Source: Candidatus Sulfotelmatobacter sp.
GTDB taxonomy: Bacteria; Acidobacteriota; Terriglobia; Terriglobales; Acidobacteriaceae
DNA length: 64,000 bases
Direction of reading: 5' to 3'
Assembly (NCBI GenBank): GCA_030041475.1
Contig: JASHNU010000005.1
Coordinates: 1 to 64,000, forward strand
Shown here: positions 34,412-43,433 of the stretch, piece by piece
Layout: each line of letters starts with the position of its first letter
Position numbering within the stretch: position 1 is the first letter of the stretch
Notes under the pieces: model-generated
Databases searched by the model: none
What the model was told of the DNA's origin: nothing
What the model saw: the letters and a program-made list of their open reading frames with translations, nothing else
Translations under genes and position numbers: made by a program

Positions 34412-35074
34412 ATGCGCAGGCTGCTTCTTATCGCTATGCTCGCGACTCTCACGCCGTGCGCAAGCGCGCAGCGATTCGGAGGCGGCGGGGCACATTTTTC
34501 GTCGGGATTCCCGCGCTTCGGCGGCCATTCGCGTTTTGCCTATCCGCTCGGTTACGTCGACCCGCTTTACGCGGACTATTTTTCTGATTTGGGATCGGCC
34601 GGCGTGGGATATCCAACGGCCTATCCGCCGCCCGTCATTCTCGTTCAACCTCAAGCGGCCCTGAGCGATTCGGCCCGCGCGACTCCGCTGGCACAGCCGC
34701 TGATGATTGAACTGCGCGGTGACCGCTACGTGCGAATCAACGGCGAGGACACGTCGGGTGCAGAGACCATCGATGTTGCACCGAGTCCATCAGACCGCGG
34801 GGATGCACCAGACTTTTCAACCGGCCCTGCCACCGCGCATGAGATTCGGCCGGCAGTTTTGGTCTTCCGCGATGGACACCGCGAAGAAGTTTCTGAGTAC
34901 ACGATTGCCGGCGGCATACTCTACACCCGCGGCGACTACTACGCCAACGGATCCTGGACGCGGAGCATCGATCTTTCCACGTTAAACCTGTCCGAGACGA
35001 TCGACTCGAATCAAGCTCGCGGCGTGCCCTTCCGGCTTCCCTCCGCACCCAACGAAGTCATCGTCCGGCCGTAA
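34412..35074 (+). CDS. Secreted protein of unknown function with the same C-terminal module
   Basis: 220 residues. A signal peptide (RRLLLIAMLATLTPCASA) is followed by a Gly/Phe-rich stretch (FGGGGAHFSSGFPRFGGHSRFAYPL), a linker and the C-terminal module VLVFRDGHREEVSEYTIAGG... STLNLSETIDSNQARGVPFRLP, which parallels the end of the preceding gene. The two genes are two bases apart and probably co-translated, suggesting they work together at the cell surface. The acyltransferase remnant follows convergently, four bases away. Confidence 0.7.
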   Translation: MRRLLLIAMLATLTPCASAQRFGGGGAHFSSGFPRFGGHSRFAYPLGYVDPLYADYFSDLGSAGVGYPTAYPPPVILVQPQAALSDSARATPLAQPLMIELRGDRYVRINGEDTSGAETIDVAPSPSDRGDAPDFSTGPATAHEIRPAVLVFRDGHREEVSEYTIAGGILYTRGDYYANGSWTRSIDLSTLNLSETIDSNQARGVPFRLPSAPNEVIVRP

Positions 35075-35078
35075 GCCC

Positions 35079-36113
35079 TCACGCCGCCGCGACGGCTGGC
35101 GCCGCCACTTGATCCTTCTCAGACCTTCTCTCGCGCAACCGCAGCATGGGCTGCTCGATCAGGTAATACGAAGCGCTCGCCAGCCCCACGGCGAAAACCG
35201 CGCCTTACCATGGCCGCGCGTGCTGTCCGAAAATAAATAACTGCTGCCACAAATACAGGCTGTAACTGATCTTCCCCAGCCACACCACGGGCTGCGCATT
35301 CAGGATCCGGTAGGGCCGCTGCACAACATGCCACAGCAATCCCGCGATGGAGAGATGCATCAGCGGCCACAGCACAACCAACAGCAGAGCTGTAATGTGA
35401 AAGTGTACCCGCCCCACGTAGACCGGAACGACCGCGACGGGCAGGATCATCAGCAACGCCGATCTGGACTTGATCGCAGAAAGCAGCGCCGAGAGTCGCG
35501 CAGACGGATTTGCCGCCGGATGCATGACAACAACCGCCAGCAGACACCCGATCGCCAGCACATCCGCCACGGCCGGGAAGGTCTCATCGGCCCGTCCGTG
35601 CAGCCCTAGGAAATGGCAGGCCACGCGATACGCCGGCGCAAATGCGATCACTCCCACCAGAATCGCGCCGCGATGTCTGAACCAGCTCTTCAACACACCG
35701 GGCCACAGGAAATAAAACTGTTCCTCCACACTCAGCGACCACAAATGGCCCAGAAACCAGGGATGGGAAAAGTCGAAGTTTGTCACGTACAGCGCCGCAG
35801 CCGCCATGTGATACCAGCGCAAGTCGCACCAGAAAATCAGAAACACAGGCAGCATGAACGCGAAGGCCGCGGGCAGGATCCGGTATGCGCGCCGCACATA
35901 AAATTCCCGCAACCCAATGGTCGCTGTCTTGCCATGCTCTTTCAGCAGCAGGGTTGTAATCAGGTATCCCGAAATGATGAAAAAAATTCGTACGCCCAGG
36001 TTGGCAAAGGCCCCGGCAACGTCGGAGTGATACTGCAGCTCGGCCCAGTGTCCCACGACCACCAGTGAAATCGAAATGGCCCGCAGGCCATCCAGAGACG
36101 GGATCCGCTTCAT
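35079..36113 (-). pseudogene. Acyltransferase-3 family (OafA-like) gene with an in-frame nonsense codon
   Basis: Translation from ATG 36113 gives an integral-membrane acyltransferase (PF01757): PSLDGLRAISISLVVVGHW with the catalytic His near residue 22, FFIISGYLITTLL, REFYVRRAYRILP, HLWSLSVEEQFYFLWP near 150. A TAA at 35207-35205 stops it after 302 residues, in the middle of the usual last helices. The same frame then continues without a break (GAVFAVGLASASYYLIEQPMLRLRER) to TGA 35081-35079, and SYYLIEQPxLRLR is the normal family ending. So a single base change separates a full 344-residue protein from the present one. The truncated protein lacks the last helix and may be inactive; a sequencing error is the other explanation. 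Confidence 0.75.
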
Positions 36114-36237
36114 AGCGCAAAGCTATCAACCGCGCCAGCGAAATCTCGGTGACGAGCAACCCAAAACACCACGATTTCCTGCGGATTTCCCACCCCGGAA
36201 CCGCCCCTTGGCGAGTCTCAACCTGGTGAACAGGGCA

Positions 36238-36266
36238 TTCCTGATAGACCCTTCGCATGGTATAAT
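36238..36266 (+). promoter_or_regulatory. Possible promoter of gyrA
   Basis: TATAAT at 36261-36266 is a perfect -10 box; 17 bases upstream TTCCTG (36238-36243) is a poor -35 match. It is about 215 bases before the gyrA ATG and is divergent from the acyltransferase. Confidence 0.4.
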
Positions 36267-36370
36267 GTCATCAGTTTCCCAGGGACATAACAGCCTGTAA
36301 ATACAATTACTTACGAACGACTTCGCCGCTTTGCGCTGACGGCTGAAGGCCAGCTGAGAGCTGAAAACGA

Positions 36371-36472
36371 ATGCCTGACGATCAGAATCCTAAACTTGCA
36401 GCGTTTTGCGGGCGTCTGAGCCCGCAGCTGCAATCCCGAGCAAAGCGAGGGATCTCGTCGGCGACGACCTAA
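36371..36472 (+). other. 33-residue upstream frame made from a duplicated gyrA start
   Basis: The 27 bases 36371-36397 match the first 27 bases of gyrA (36479-36505) at 24 positions, giving MPDDQNPKL versus MADDQNPEL. The frame is the same as gyrA (108 bases apart) and ends at TAA 36470-36472, six bases before the gyrA ATG. Between the two copies lies a REP-like insert. Whether this short frame is translated is unknown. Confidence 0.55.
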
Positions 36473-36478
36473 AATTAC

Positions 36479-39157
36479 ATGGCAGACGATCAGAATCCTG
36501 AACTTCCCCTGACTCCTCCTCCTGGTGGCGACGGCCCCGGGGCGCTGAACATTCAACCCGTCAACATTGAAGAGGAGATGCGCCGGTCGTATCTCGACTA
36601 CTCAATGTCGGTGATCATCGGTCGTGCCCTGCCCGACGTGCGCGACGGATTGAAGCCCGTCCATCGCCGCATTCTCTACACCATGCAGCAGATGGGCCTG
36701 CAGCCCAACCGCGCCACGCGCAAGTGCGCCCGCATCGTCGGCGACGTTATGGGCAAGTACCACCCCCATGGCAACCTCGCTGTGTATGACGCTCTCGTCC
36801 GCCTGGCGCAGGACTGGTCCATGCGTTACCCGCTGATCTTCGGCCAAGGAAATTTTGGATCCGTCGACGGCGACCCGCCCGCGGCCGACCGTTACACCGA
36901 GGCCAAGCTGGCACAGGTCGCGATGCCGCTGCTCGAAGACCTCGACAAGGAAACTGTCGACTTTCATCCCAACTACGACGGCAGCGAGGTCGAGCCTGAT
37001 GTTCTGCCCGCACGCATTCCCAATCTGCTGATCAACGGCTCTGACGGCATTGCCGTCGGCATGGCGACGAAGATTCCTCCGCACAATCTCACGGAAATCG
37101 TCGACGCCACCATCACGCTGGTCAACAATCCCAACGCGCAGCTCGCCGAAATTCTGAAGTTCGTGCAGGGACCAGATTTTCCGACCGCCGGCATCATCCA
37201 CGGCCGCGCTGGAATTTTCGAAGCCTACCGTACAGGCCGCGGCCGTTTCCAGATGCGCGCCAAGGCCGCCATTGAAAACATCACGAAAGACCGCCAGGCG
37301 ATCGTGGTCACCGAAATTCCCTATCAGGTGAACAAGTCGGTCCTGATCAAGCGCATCGCGGAACTGGTCAACAATAAGGACATCGAAGACATCTCCGACG
37401 TGCGCGACGAAAGCGATCGCGACGGCATGCGCATCGTCGTCGAACTCAAGCGCGGTGCCGAAGCTCAAATCGTTCTGAACCAGTTGTTCAAGCACACGCA
37501 GATGCAGGAAAGCTTCTCCATGATCCTGCTCGCCGTGGTCAACGGACAGCCTCGCGAAATGGGCCTGATTCAGGCCATCAAGTATTTCATCGAGCACCGC
37601 GTCGACGTCGTCCGCCGTCGCACCGCGTACTTGCTCGCCAAGGCGAAAGACCGCGAGCACATTCTCGAAGGCTACGGCACTGCGCTCGATCATCTCGACA
37701 ACGTCATCGCCATCATTCGCGGCAGCGCCAACCGCGCCGACGCCCGCGAAAACCTGGTCCTGTACTTCGGCGGCAAAAAGATCGACATCAACACCACCGG
37801 CCGCGCTCCCAGGCTCGATCCGGAGAAGCCATTCACCGCCAAGCAAGCCGACGCCATCCTCGAACTGCAGTTGCACCGCCTAACCAAGCTCTCGATCGAC
37901 GAGATTGCGAACGAACTGAAGCAGGTGCGCGACAACATCGCCGAATACGAATCGATTCTCGCGTCAGAGAAAAAGCTGCGCGGCGTCATCGTGAAAGAGC
38001 TGGAAGAAGTCAAGAAGTCCTACGGCGACGACCGCCGCACTCGCATCGAAGACGAAGCCGCCGAGATTGTCCTCGAAGATCTCATCGCCGACGAGCAGGT
38101 TGCCGTCACCGTGAGCCACTCCGGCTATCTGAAGCGCACTCCAATTTCCACCTACCGCATGCAGCGCCGCGGGGGCGTCGGCCGCACCGGCATGAAGACG
38201 CGCGACGAGGATTTCGTCGAGCATCTGTTCATCGTTTCAACGCACGCCTACATTCTCATCTTCACCAACACCGGCCGCGTCTACTGGCTCAAGGTTTACG
38301 AAATTCCTGACGTCAGCGCCGCCGGAAAAGGCAAGCACATCGGCAATCTTGTCGGCCTGCAGCCTGGCGAAAAACTGCAGACCGTCGTCGCCGTGCGCAA
38401 CCTGGAAGAAGAGAACAAGTACGTCTTCTTCGCCACACGCAACGGCCTGGTGAAGAAGTCCGAGGTGCGCGAGTTCATGCATGTGCGCTCCAACGGCATC
38501 ATGGCCATCGGCATCGAGCAAGGCGACGAACTGGTCGCCGCGCGAATCACCGACGGCAACCAGATCATTTTCCTGGCCTCGCACGAAGGCATGGCCGTGC
38601 GCTTCGACGAAAGCCACGTTCGTCCGATGGGCCGCGCCGCATACGGCGTTTGGGGCATCGATTTGGAAAAAGGCGATTACGTCGTGGGCATGGCCACAAC
38701 AATGAAGAAGGACGCTGGAAGTGCCGTGGAGGAGCCGCGCTTAAGCGCCGCGTCAGGCGATCAAAAAGAAGGGGCTTCAGCCCCTGAGGTCGTCGACGAA
38801 ACCGTCACAGGAGACCTGATCCTGTCGGTCACCGAAAACGGATTCGGCAAGCGCACCGCCGCCGACGAATATCGCCTCACCAACCGCGGTGGTAAGGGCG
38901 TGATCAATCTGAAGACGACCGAGCGCGTCGGCAAAGTCGTAGCCATCGCGCAGGTCGACGAGGATTCCCAGGTCATGCTGATCAGCCATTACGGAAAAAT
39001 CATCCGCATGGATTCGACGACGATTCGCGAGTCCGGCCGCAACGCGCAGGGCGTCCGTCTGCTGCACATGGAGCCCGGAGACCGCGTCGCCGCAGCCGTG
39101 GTGATCGCGCCCGAAGAAGAAGGCAACGGAGGCAACGGCGGCACGCTGATTCAGTAG
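36479..39157 (+). CDS. gyrA: DNA gyrase subunit A
   Basis: 892 residues. The breakage-reunion domain has [23 protein letters not shown] near residue 42-64, YHPHGN near 95, [21 protein letters not shown] with the DNA-cleaving Tyr139, then the C-terminal beta-pinwheel from ~540 with the GyrA box [13 protein letters not shown] (the Lys of QRRGGKG is Val) and a last NRGGKG blade. Together with GyrB (not here) it supercoils DNA. Two oddities: the quinolone-contact Ser83 of E. coli is Leu100 here (NLAVYD instead of DSAVYD), and residues ~752-771 are encoded by a REP-like palindromic insertion. ParC is less likely because the GyrA box is present. Confidence 0.93.
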   Translation: MADDQNPELPLTPPPGGDGPGALNIQPVNIEEEMRRSYLDYSMSVIIGRALPDVRDGLKPVHRRILYTMQQMGLQPNRATRKCARIVGDVMGKYHPHGNLAVYDALVRLAQDWSMRYPLIFGQGNFGSVDGDPPAADRYTEAKLAQVAMPLLEDLDKETVDFHPNYDGSEVEPDVLPARIPNLLINGSDGIAVGMATKIPPHNLTEIVDATITLVNNPNAQLAEILKFVQGPDFPTAGIIHGRAGIFEAYRTGRGRFQMRAKAAIENITKDRQAIVVTEIPYQVNKSVLIKRIAELVNNKDIEDISDVRDESDRDGMRIVVELKRGAEAQIVLNQLFKHTQMQESFSMILLAVVNGQPREMGLIQAIKYFIEHRVDVVRRRTAYLLAKAKDREHILEGYGTALDHLDNVIAIIRGSANRADARENLVLYFGGKKIDINTTGRAPRLDPEKPFTAKQADAILELQLHRLTKLSIDEIANELKQVRDNIAEYESILASEKKLRGVIVKELEEVKKSYGDDRRTRIEDEAAEIVLEDLIADEQVAVTVSHSGYLKRTPISTYRMQRRGGVGRTGMKTRDEDFVEHLFIVSTHAYILIFTNTGRVYWLKVYEIPDVSAAGKGKHIGNLVGLQPGEKLQTVVAVRNLEEENKYVFFATRNGLVKKSEVREFMHVRSNGIMAIGIEQGDELVAARITDGNQIIFLASHEGMAVRFDESHVRPMGRAAYGVWGIDLEKGDYVVGMATTMKKDAGSAVEEPRLSAASGDQKEGASAPEVVDETVTGDLILSVTENGFGKRTAADEYRLTNRGGKGVINLKTTERVGKVVAIAQVDEDSQVMLISHYGKIIRMDSTTIRESGRNAQGVRLLHMEPGDRVAAAVVIAPEEEGNGGNGGTLIQ
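38731..38790 (+). repeat. REP-like palindromic element inside gyrA
   Basis: Two hairpins sit in frame within gyrA: the perfect 12-base palindrome GCGCTTAAGCGC (38737-38748) inside a longer imperfect one, and a 7-base inverted repeat AGGGGCT/AGCCCCT (38770-38776 with 38779-38785). Similar CGCGGCTTTAAGCCGCG hairpins lie between fdnG and fdxH. The element is translated into about 20 residues between two blades of the C-terminal domain. Confidence 0.6.
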
Positions 39158-39168
39158 CGATTGTGTAG

Positions 39169-39190
39169 GGGCGGACGCATTCGTCCGCCC
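39169..39190 (+). terminator. Hairpin after gyrA, terminator or REP
   Basis: A perfect 9-base stem (GGGCGGACG with CGTCCGCCC) and a four-base loop lie 11 bases after the gyrA stop codon. No T-run follows, so it could be a REP unit as well as a terminator. Confidence 0.5.
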
Positions 39191-39331
39191 AATCGCCAAG
39201 CTTGGTTCTGTCTCGCCAACTTCTCACTCCGAGGAGCGAAGCGACGAGGAACTTGCTTCTACCTCCCACCGGCGCAGAATAGTTTGCGTCATTCGCCTGT
39301 TCAGCAGCATCTTCAAGCCTCGGAGCGTGCC

Positions 39332-39865
39332 ATGACTTCAGTTCCTCTCTGGTTTGAACGGAAGTTTCACTTCTCATTCCCTGCCGAAATGTATCCGAAC
39401 ATTCGCGTGCGCCTGATGGGAACACCAGCGCGCCTGGAAGAGATCACGCGCAAGGCTGGCCGCGAACTGCTCATCAGAAAGCCGAATGAAGCCGGGAAAG
39501 AAAAATGGTCGGCGCAGGAGCACGCCGGACATTTACTTGACCTGGAGCCTCTGTGGACTGCGCGGGTGCACGATTTTGCGAAACGCGGTTCCGAACTCAC
39601 AGTCGCCGACCTGACGAACCGCGGCACGACGGAAGCCAATCACAATGCAACGCCGATCGCTCAGATTCTCGCCGATTTTCGAAAAGCGCGGATGCAACTG
39701 ATCGATCGCGCCGAAGAACTCGATCCCGCCCATTTCGCACAAACCCTGCTGCATCCGCGGATGAAAACGCCCATGAGGCTGGTCGATCACTTGTTCTTCA
39801 TCGCCGAACACGACGACCACCACCTGGCCCGCATCTGGGAATTGATCGGCCGGGCCTCAGGTTGA
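39332..39865 (+). CDS. DinB/YfiT-family protein (four-helix bundle, metal-binding)
   Basis: 177 residues from ATG 39332; the longer frame before it covers REP-like sequence and is not protein-like. The family pattern is EKWSAQEHAGHLLDLEPLW near residue 60 (first metal His) and LFFIAEHDDHHLARIWEL near residue 155 (second and third His). DinB-like enzymes of this subgroup include bacillithiol- or mycothiol-dependent S-transferases, but many have no known reaction. It stands alone downstream of gyrA. Confidence 0.82.
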   Translation: MTSVPLWFERKFHFSFPAEMYPNIRVRLMGTPARLEEITRKAGRELLIRKPNEAGKEKWSAQEHAGHLLDLEPLWTARVHDFAKRGSELTVADLTNRGTTEANHNATPIAQILADFRKARMQLIDRAEELDPAHFAQTLLHPRMKTPMRLVDHLFFIAEHDDHHLARIWELIGRASG

Positions 39866-40021
39866 TGGCTGGTTTTGGAAGGGGGGCTTCCGGGTGTCCA
39901 GGCCGACTTATTGACCTCGATAATGTGTCGTCCCTACCGGACTTGTTCGTCCAACTTGTAATCGCACACGGCACTACCGTGCCGGGCTTTCACATTCCGC
40001 CGCTGCGCGGCCGAAATCGAA

Positions 40022-41113
40022 TCACGCAGCGATCCGAATGCGTGGCTTTCGCTCGGACAGCACTTCACCGACTCGAACCGCCTTTACTCCCACATTATTC
40101 AGAGCGCTGGCGAGCCGTTCGCCCTCCGGCGTCGAAATCAGCAATCCTCCCGCCGTCTGCGGATCGAACAACAACGTGCGCAGATCTTCAGGAACGCCGC
40201 CGTCGTATTCCACCAGGCATTCGGCGAAGTCGCGGTTGTTCTTCAAACCTCCCGGTACGTGCCCTGCTCGAACGCATTCCAGTGCGCCCTCCAGCAACGG
40301 AATGCTTCCAGCAGAGATCTGGAGCGATACATCCGAGGCCAGCGCCATCTCCCGCGCATGGCCGATCAAACCAAAGCCGGTGATGTCGGTCATGGCATGG
40401 ACGGTGAAAGCCGCCGAGCTTCGCTCGGCCTGACCGGGTCGAAGATCCGGTCCCACACGACCTGTAATCACCTCAACTGCCAGCTTATTCAAGGTCGTCA
40501 TCGACCGCACCGCGGCGTCAATCCATGCAGGTTCGGCTTTTCCTTTCTTGATCGCCGTCGAGATCACGCCGGTCCCCAGAGCCTTGGTCAAGAGCAGCGC
40601 GTCGCCCGGCTTCGCACCGGCATTCGCCAAGACCTTTTTCGGATGCACCACGCCCGTAACCGAATATCCGAATTTGGTTTCTTCATCGCGAATGCTGTGC
40701 CCGCCAATCACCGTGCATCCAGCTTCGATCATCTTCGACAATCCGCCCGCCAGGATGCGCTCCAGAATTTCCAGATCAGCCTTGTCCGGGAAACACACGA
40801 GAGCCAGCGACGTGAGCGGCCTTCCGCCCATGGCGTAAACGTCGCTTAGAGAGTTTGTCGCCGCGATCTGCCCGAAGGTGTATGGATCGTCCACGATCGG
40901 CGTGAAGAAGTCGACGGTTTGCACCAGCGCCTGATCGGGCGCGATTTTGTACACTCCGGCGTCGTCGGCATGATCGAAGCCGACCAGAACATTCGGATCA
41001 TGCTGCCGGGCTAATTTCCCAAGCACCTTGTCCAGCGCCGCCGGACTCAGCTTGGACGCTCAACCCGCAGCCTTCACCGACTCCGTCAGCCGAAATGGCT
41101 TGGTTTCTGGCAC
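40022..41113 (-). CDS. selD: Selenophosphate synthetase SelD, selenocysteine-containing
   Basis: An open frame from GTG 41026 encodes most of SelD (DHADDAGVYKI, DFFTPIVDDPYTFGQIAATNSLSDVYAMGG, GGHSIRDEETKFGYSVTG, MTDITGFGLIGHA), but this lacks the N-terminal catalytic segment. Reading further upstream in frame gives FRLTESVKAAG, then TGA at 41062-41060, then ASKLSPAALDKVLGKL. Other SelD proteins have Cys or Sec at exactly this spot (GCGCK in E. coli, Cys17), and the following Lys is the ATP-reactive Lys. So the TGA is read as Sec. GTG 41113 gives 363 residues with Sec18; there is no clear ribosome site, so the start is a best guess. SelD makes selenophosphate from selenide and ATP. The nearby fdnG needs it. 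Confidence 0.9.
41030..41062 (-). promoter_or_regulatory. Putative SECIS element of selD
   Basis: Immediately after TGA 41062-41060 the minus strand can form a hairpin: GTCCA (41057-41053) with TGGAC (41034-41030), a one-base A bulge, two further GC pairs and a 13-base loop carrying GTCC. Position directly behind the UGA is what bacterial SelB-binding elements require. Confidence 0.6.
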
Positions 41114-41164
41114 GAAGACAATTGTAGCGGGAAAGCGCGAGTGGGAAGGGCACGACTTCCAGTT

Positions 41165-41950
41165 CTAGTGCTGTTTCTGGAAGTCAAACGACGTTGTTGT
41201 ATTCGCCTCTTTGTTTTCAAACACAACATGAATGCTCTGACGGTCTGGCGCAACTGTCATGCGCGAAATGCTCACGATCTTTCCCTGGCGCTTGTGCGTC
41301 AGCTCCACCGTGCTCGGGTTGAGCAGTTTGGCGGCGACCATCGTATGGCCGGGATCATCTTCAACGCGATAGTAGTTGCCGTCGAATTTCGCTTCGAACC
41401 TCTCCCCAAGCGGCGTTTCTCCGCTGAAACTTTCAGCGGTGCATTTGTATTTGATGATCGAGCCGTTGCTCGACCGGTGCGTTTTGTAGGCGCGCCATGA
41501 GCCGGAAATCACATGCGAGCCGGGCGGGCCATCTGCAACGCGCCGACTGTCAGTCTCGATCGTGACTGTGTTTGCCTCAGTCGTGTCCTTCACGACTTGC
41601 GTGAGCACCTTGCCGTCGGGAGAAACCGCATCCGCTTCCGTGAACGTCGTCTTCCCGGCCTTCTTGGCGATGATCACAACCGTCTGCGCATCCACAACCT
41701 GAACGTTCACCGCGTCCCAGTAGTCCGCCGGGGAGACTCGGTGATCGTAGCCGTCCGCCTCGACTTCTATGTTTACGAGGCAACCGGAGCAGCGAAACAT
41801 TCCTTTATTGAGTAGGTATTGTGACGGCTCATCCGGAAGTTGACCGCCGTCTTGATTGAGCACCCACGTGCCATCGAAGGGACTCTGGCCGTTGAGGAGC
41901 AGCGGAGAGAAAAGCAATAGCAGCAGCGCTTTTGCCGAGAGGATATTCAC
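41165..41950 (-). CDS. Secreted beta-rich protein of unknown function
   Basis: 261 residues. Signal peptide (NILSAKALLLLLFSPLLLNG) followed by FDGTWVLNQDGGQLPDEPSQYLL, a CSGC pair near residue 56, and alternating hydrophobic strands (TVVIIAKKAGKTTFTEADAV, NTVTIETDSRRVADG, SGSWRAYKTHR, STVELTHKRQGKIVSISRM). FDGTW openings and the spaced strands are typical of small lipocalin-like or secreted domains common in acidobacteria. No catalytic residues are evident. A dispersed repeat (41141-41170) abuts its end next to selD. Confidence 0.7.
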   Translation of the reverse strand: MNILSAKALLLLLFSPLLLNGQSPFDGTWVLNQDGGQLPDEPSQYLLNKGMFRCSGCLVNIEVEADGYDHRVSPADYWDAVNVQVVDAQTVVIIAKKAGKTTFTEADAVSPDGKVLTQVVKDTTEANTVTIETDSRRVADGPPGSHVISGSWRAYKTHRSSNGSIIKYKCTAESFSGETPLGERFEAKFDGNYYRVEDDPGHTMVAAKLLNPSTVELTHKRQGKIVSISRMTVAPDRQSIHVVFENKEANTTTSFDFQKQH

Positions 41951-41969
41951 AGGCCAGCGAGGGCAAACC

Positions 41970-42488
41970 TTACTTCACGGTCACGTCTGTCACCCGAATC
42001 TCCGGATATGCCCGGTTCCACTGCGCCGAGACGCGGTCGAAGGTCAGCCGAAATGGTTGCGTCTGGCCGGGAGCGAGCGGTGCCGCACTCAGATCAACCG
42101 CTTCCGGATAAGGCCCGCTCGTTCTCAGCACGCGCAGCGGCACTTCTTCGCGCTGCGCCAGCTGGCCGATATCATCTTTGAATATCACTTCCACGACTGC
42201 GCGGGTCACGGTCTTGTCGCCGGTATTGGCAACGCTGCCGTCGACATAGGTGACGGTATGTCCAACGAAATTCTCCGCCGCGCTCATCTTCAGGTCAGAA
42301 ATTTTCAGGCTGGCAGCGTAAGGCGGCACAGTCTTTGCTGCTTTGGGCGGCTCCCGCAGCAGATACGCGACCGCGAGCGTTACCGTGATCACTCCGGTCA
42401 CGGCAATGAAAATGATCAGCCGACTGGAGTCGCGTTCTTCCGTCACCGGAGCTGGTTGGCCGAAGCTTGGTTGACTCGGGCTGCCCAT
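41970..42488 (-). CDS. Membrane-anchored protein (FxLYD/DUF2393-like)
   Basis: 172 residues: short cytoplasmic N terminus, one transmembrane helix (LIIFIAVTGVITVTLAVAYLL, residues ~24-44), then an extracytoplasmic beta-sandwich: LKISDLKMSAAENFVGHTVTYVDGSVANTGDKTVTRAVVEVIFKD, and PLAPGQTQPFRLTFD. That sequence pattern (a structural term about persistence of a signal 'N-T-G' and an adjustable strand) is the one of FxLYD or DUF2393 domains. Function unknown. It lies 19 bases upstream of the secreted protein on the same strand, so they may form a pair. Confidence 0.6.
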   Translation of the reverse strand: MGSPSQPSFGQPAPVTEERDSSRLIIFIAVTGVITVTLAVAYLLREPPKAAKTVPPYAASLKISDLKMSAAENFVGHTVTYVDGSVANTGDKTVTRAVVEVIFKDDIGQLAQREEVPLRVLRTSGPYPEAVDLSAAPLAPGQTQPFRLTFDRVSAQWNRAYPEIRVTDVTVK

Positions 42489-42517
42489 GCGGTGATTGTA
42501 GACCAGAATCCAGTCCG

Positions 42518-42556
42518 GTCACCCTGAGGTGGGCCTTTTTGCCCACGAAGGATTTA
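42518..42556. repeat. REP-like hairpin
   Basis: GTGGGC (42529-42534) pairs with GCCCAC (42541-42546) around a T-rich loop, flanked by CACCCTGAG and GAAGGATTT, the ends seen in dispersed REP-type repeats of this kind (compare 48717-48776). It lies between the FxLYD-like gene and fdhE. Confidence 0.55.
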
Positions 42557-42638
42557 GGTAAGCCGCGCATTTGCCTCGCGCATTTCGCGACGCACTAAAT
42601 CGGGAGTTTGGCTTACTTCCCCTTCTTTCGCTGGTGGC

Positions 42639-43433
42639 CTACATTCCCAGGATATTTTTCTTCAGCTTGGCGTAGCCGCGCTCGGCCGCCCAAAGATCAA
42701 GCGGCGCGGAGACCAGCTCGTCCACCACCGGTTCGGCGCGGCCATTTTTCGTGAGGTCGACGGTCTTGATGTAGGTCTTGCATGTGTCGCAACACTCCAC
42801 GCGAATGTAGTCGAACTCGCTGGCAGAGAAAACGGCGAGCTTCCGCTCATCCTCTTCGCCGCAGGCCGGACAAACGATGCGACGGAAATCCCATTCCCCA
42901 AGGCAGAAGCCGCAGACCAGGGATCGTGCCCCGCCATCGCCCATCTGCCGCAATACACCAAAGCCAGGCTTGCGGTGACACGCCGGACAGATCGCATACG
43001 TTTGCTGCGTGGCGTTGCGTGGGGCGCGGGAGCGCAGCAGCTCGGCGTAGGGTTGAAGAAACGCCGCGGCCAGCAATTGCCCGGGGTCGGAAGCGCAGTG
43101 CCCTAGCCAGGCGCTATTCAGCAGATCACGCCACACCGTCTCGTCGCTTGCCTTCAATTGGCGGCTGATTTGAGTCAGAGGTTGCGGACCGCGCGCCTGG
43201 GCGAGTTCCAGAAAGGAAGAGAATCTCGGGATGAGCTCTTCCACCTCAGCCGCACCCAGTTCACAGTCGAAGTCTGCACTCGCCGATTGCAGCACTCTTG
43301 CCAGCCGGCGGTGCGATTCTTCCTGAAAGCGCGTCACATGCATATAAAAGCCGAGAATTTCTGTGGCGAACGGGTGCTGCTCGATCAACTCGTCGGCGCG
43401 CTGAATGCGTCGCTGCCAGGGAGAAGCTGTCAT
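42639..43433 (-). CDS. fdhE: Formate dehydrogenase accessory protein FdhE
   Basis: 264 residues from ATG 43433; the longer frame upstream is not protein-like. The C-terminal rubredoxin-like zinc/iron sites are complete: ICPACHRKPGFGVLR, VCGFCLGEWDFRRIVCPACGEED, and VECCDTCKTYIKTVDL. FdhE is needed for assembly of the exported formate dehydrogenases and interacts with their catalytic subunit. The gene is divergent from fdnG, with 243 bases between the two starts, so they can be co-regulated from one intergenic region. I did not see a recognisable operator there. Confidence 0.92.
   Translation of the reverse strand: MTASPWQRRIQRADELIEQHPFATEILGFYMHVTRFQEESHRRLARVLQSASADFDCELGAAEVEELIPRFSSFLELAQARGPQPLTQISRQLKASDETVWRDLLNSAWLGHCASDPGQLLAAAFLQPYAELLRSRAPRNATQQTYAICPACHRKPGFGVLRQMGDGGARSLVCGFCLGEWDFRRIVCPACGEEDERKLAVFSASEFDYIRVECCDTCKTYIKTVDLTKNGRAEPVVDELVSAPLDLWAAERGYAKLKKNILGM

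Larger units (their letters stand above)
36114..36478 (+). other. gyrA leader region
   Basis: This 365-base stretch between the acyltransferase start and gyrA has no conventional gene. It contains a consensus -10 box (36261-36266), a degenerate copy of the gyrA start (36371-36397), and a REP-like segment (about 36405-36460) with a hairpin-rich GCGGGCGTCTGAGCCCGC. Confidence 0.6.

Noticed and set aside
36602-37876. 424-residue frame antisense to gyrA
   Set aside because: Mirror of gyrA codon bias; no known motif.
40022-41026. SelD starting at GTG 41026
   Set aside because: This start removes the catalytic N-terminal segment; the upstream frame through the UGA matches the SelD family.
42489-42638. 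tRNA-Sec between the formate genes
   Set aside because: The hairpin there is a short REP-like stem with no tRNA arms or UCA anticodon.
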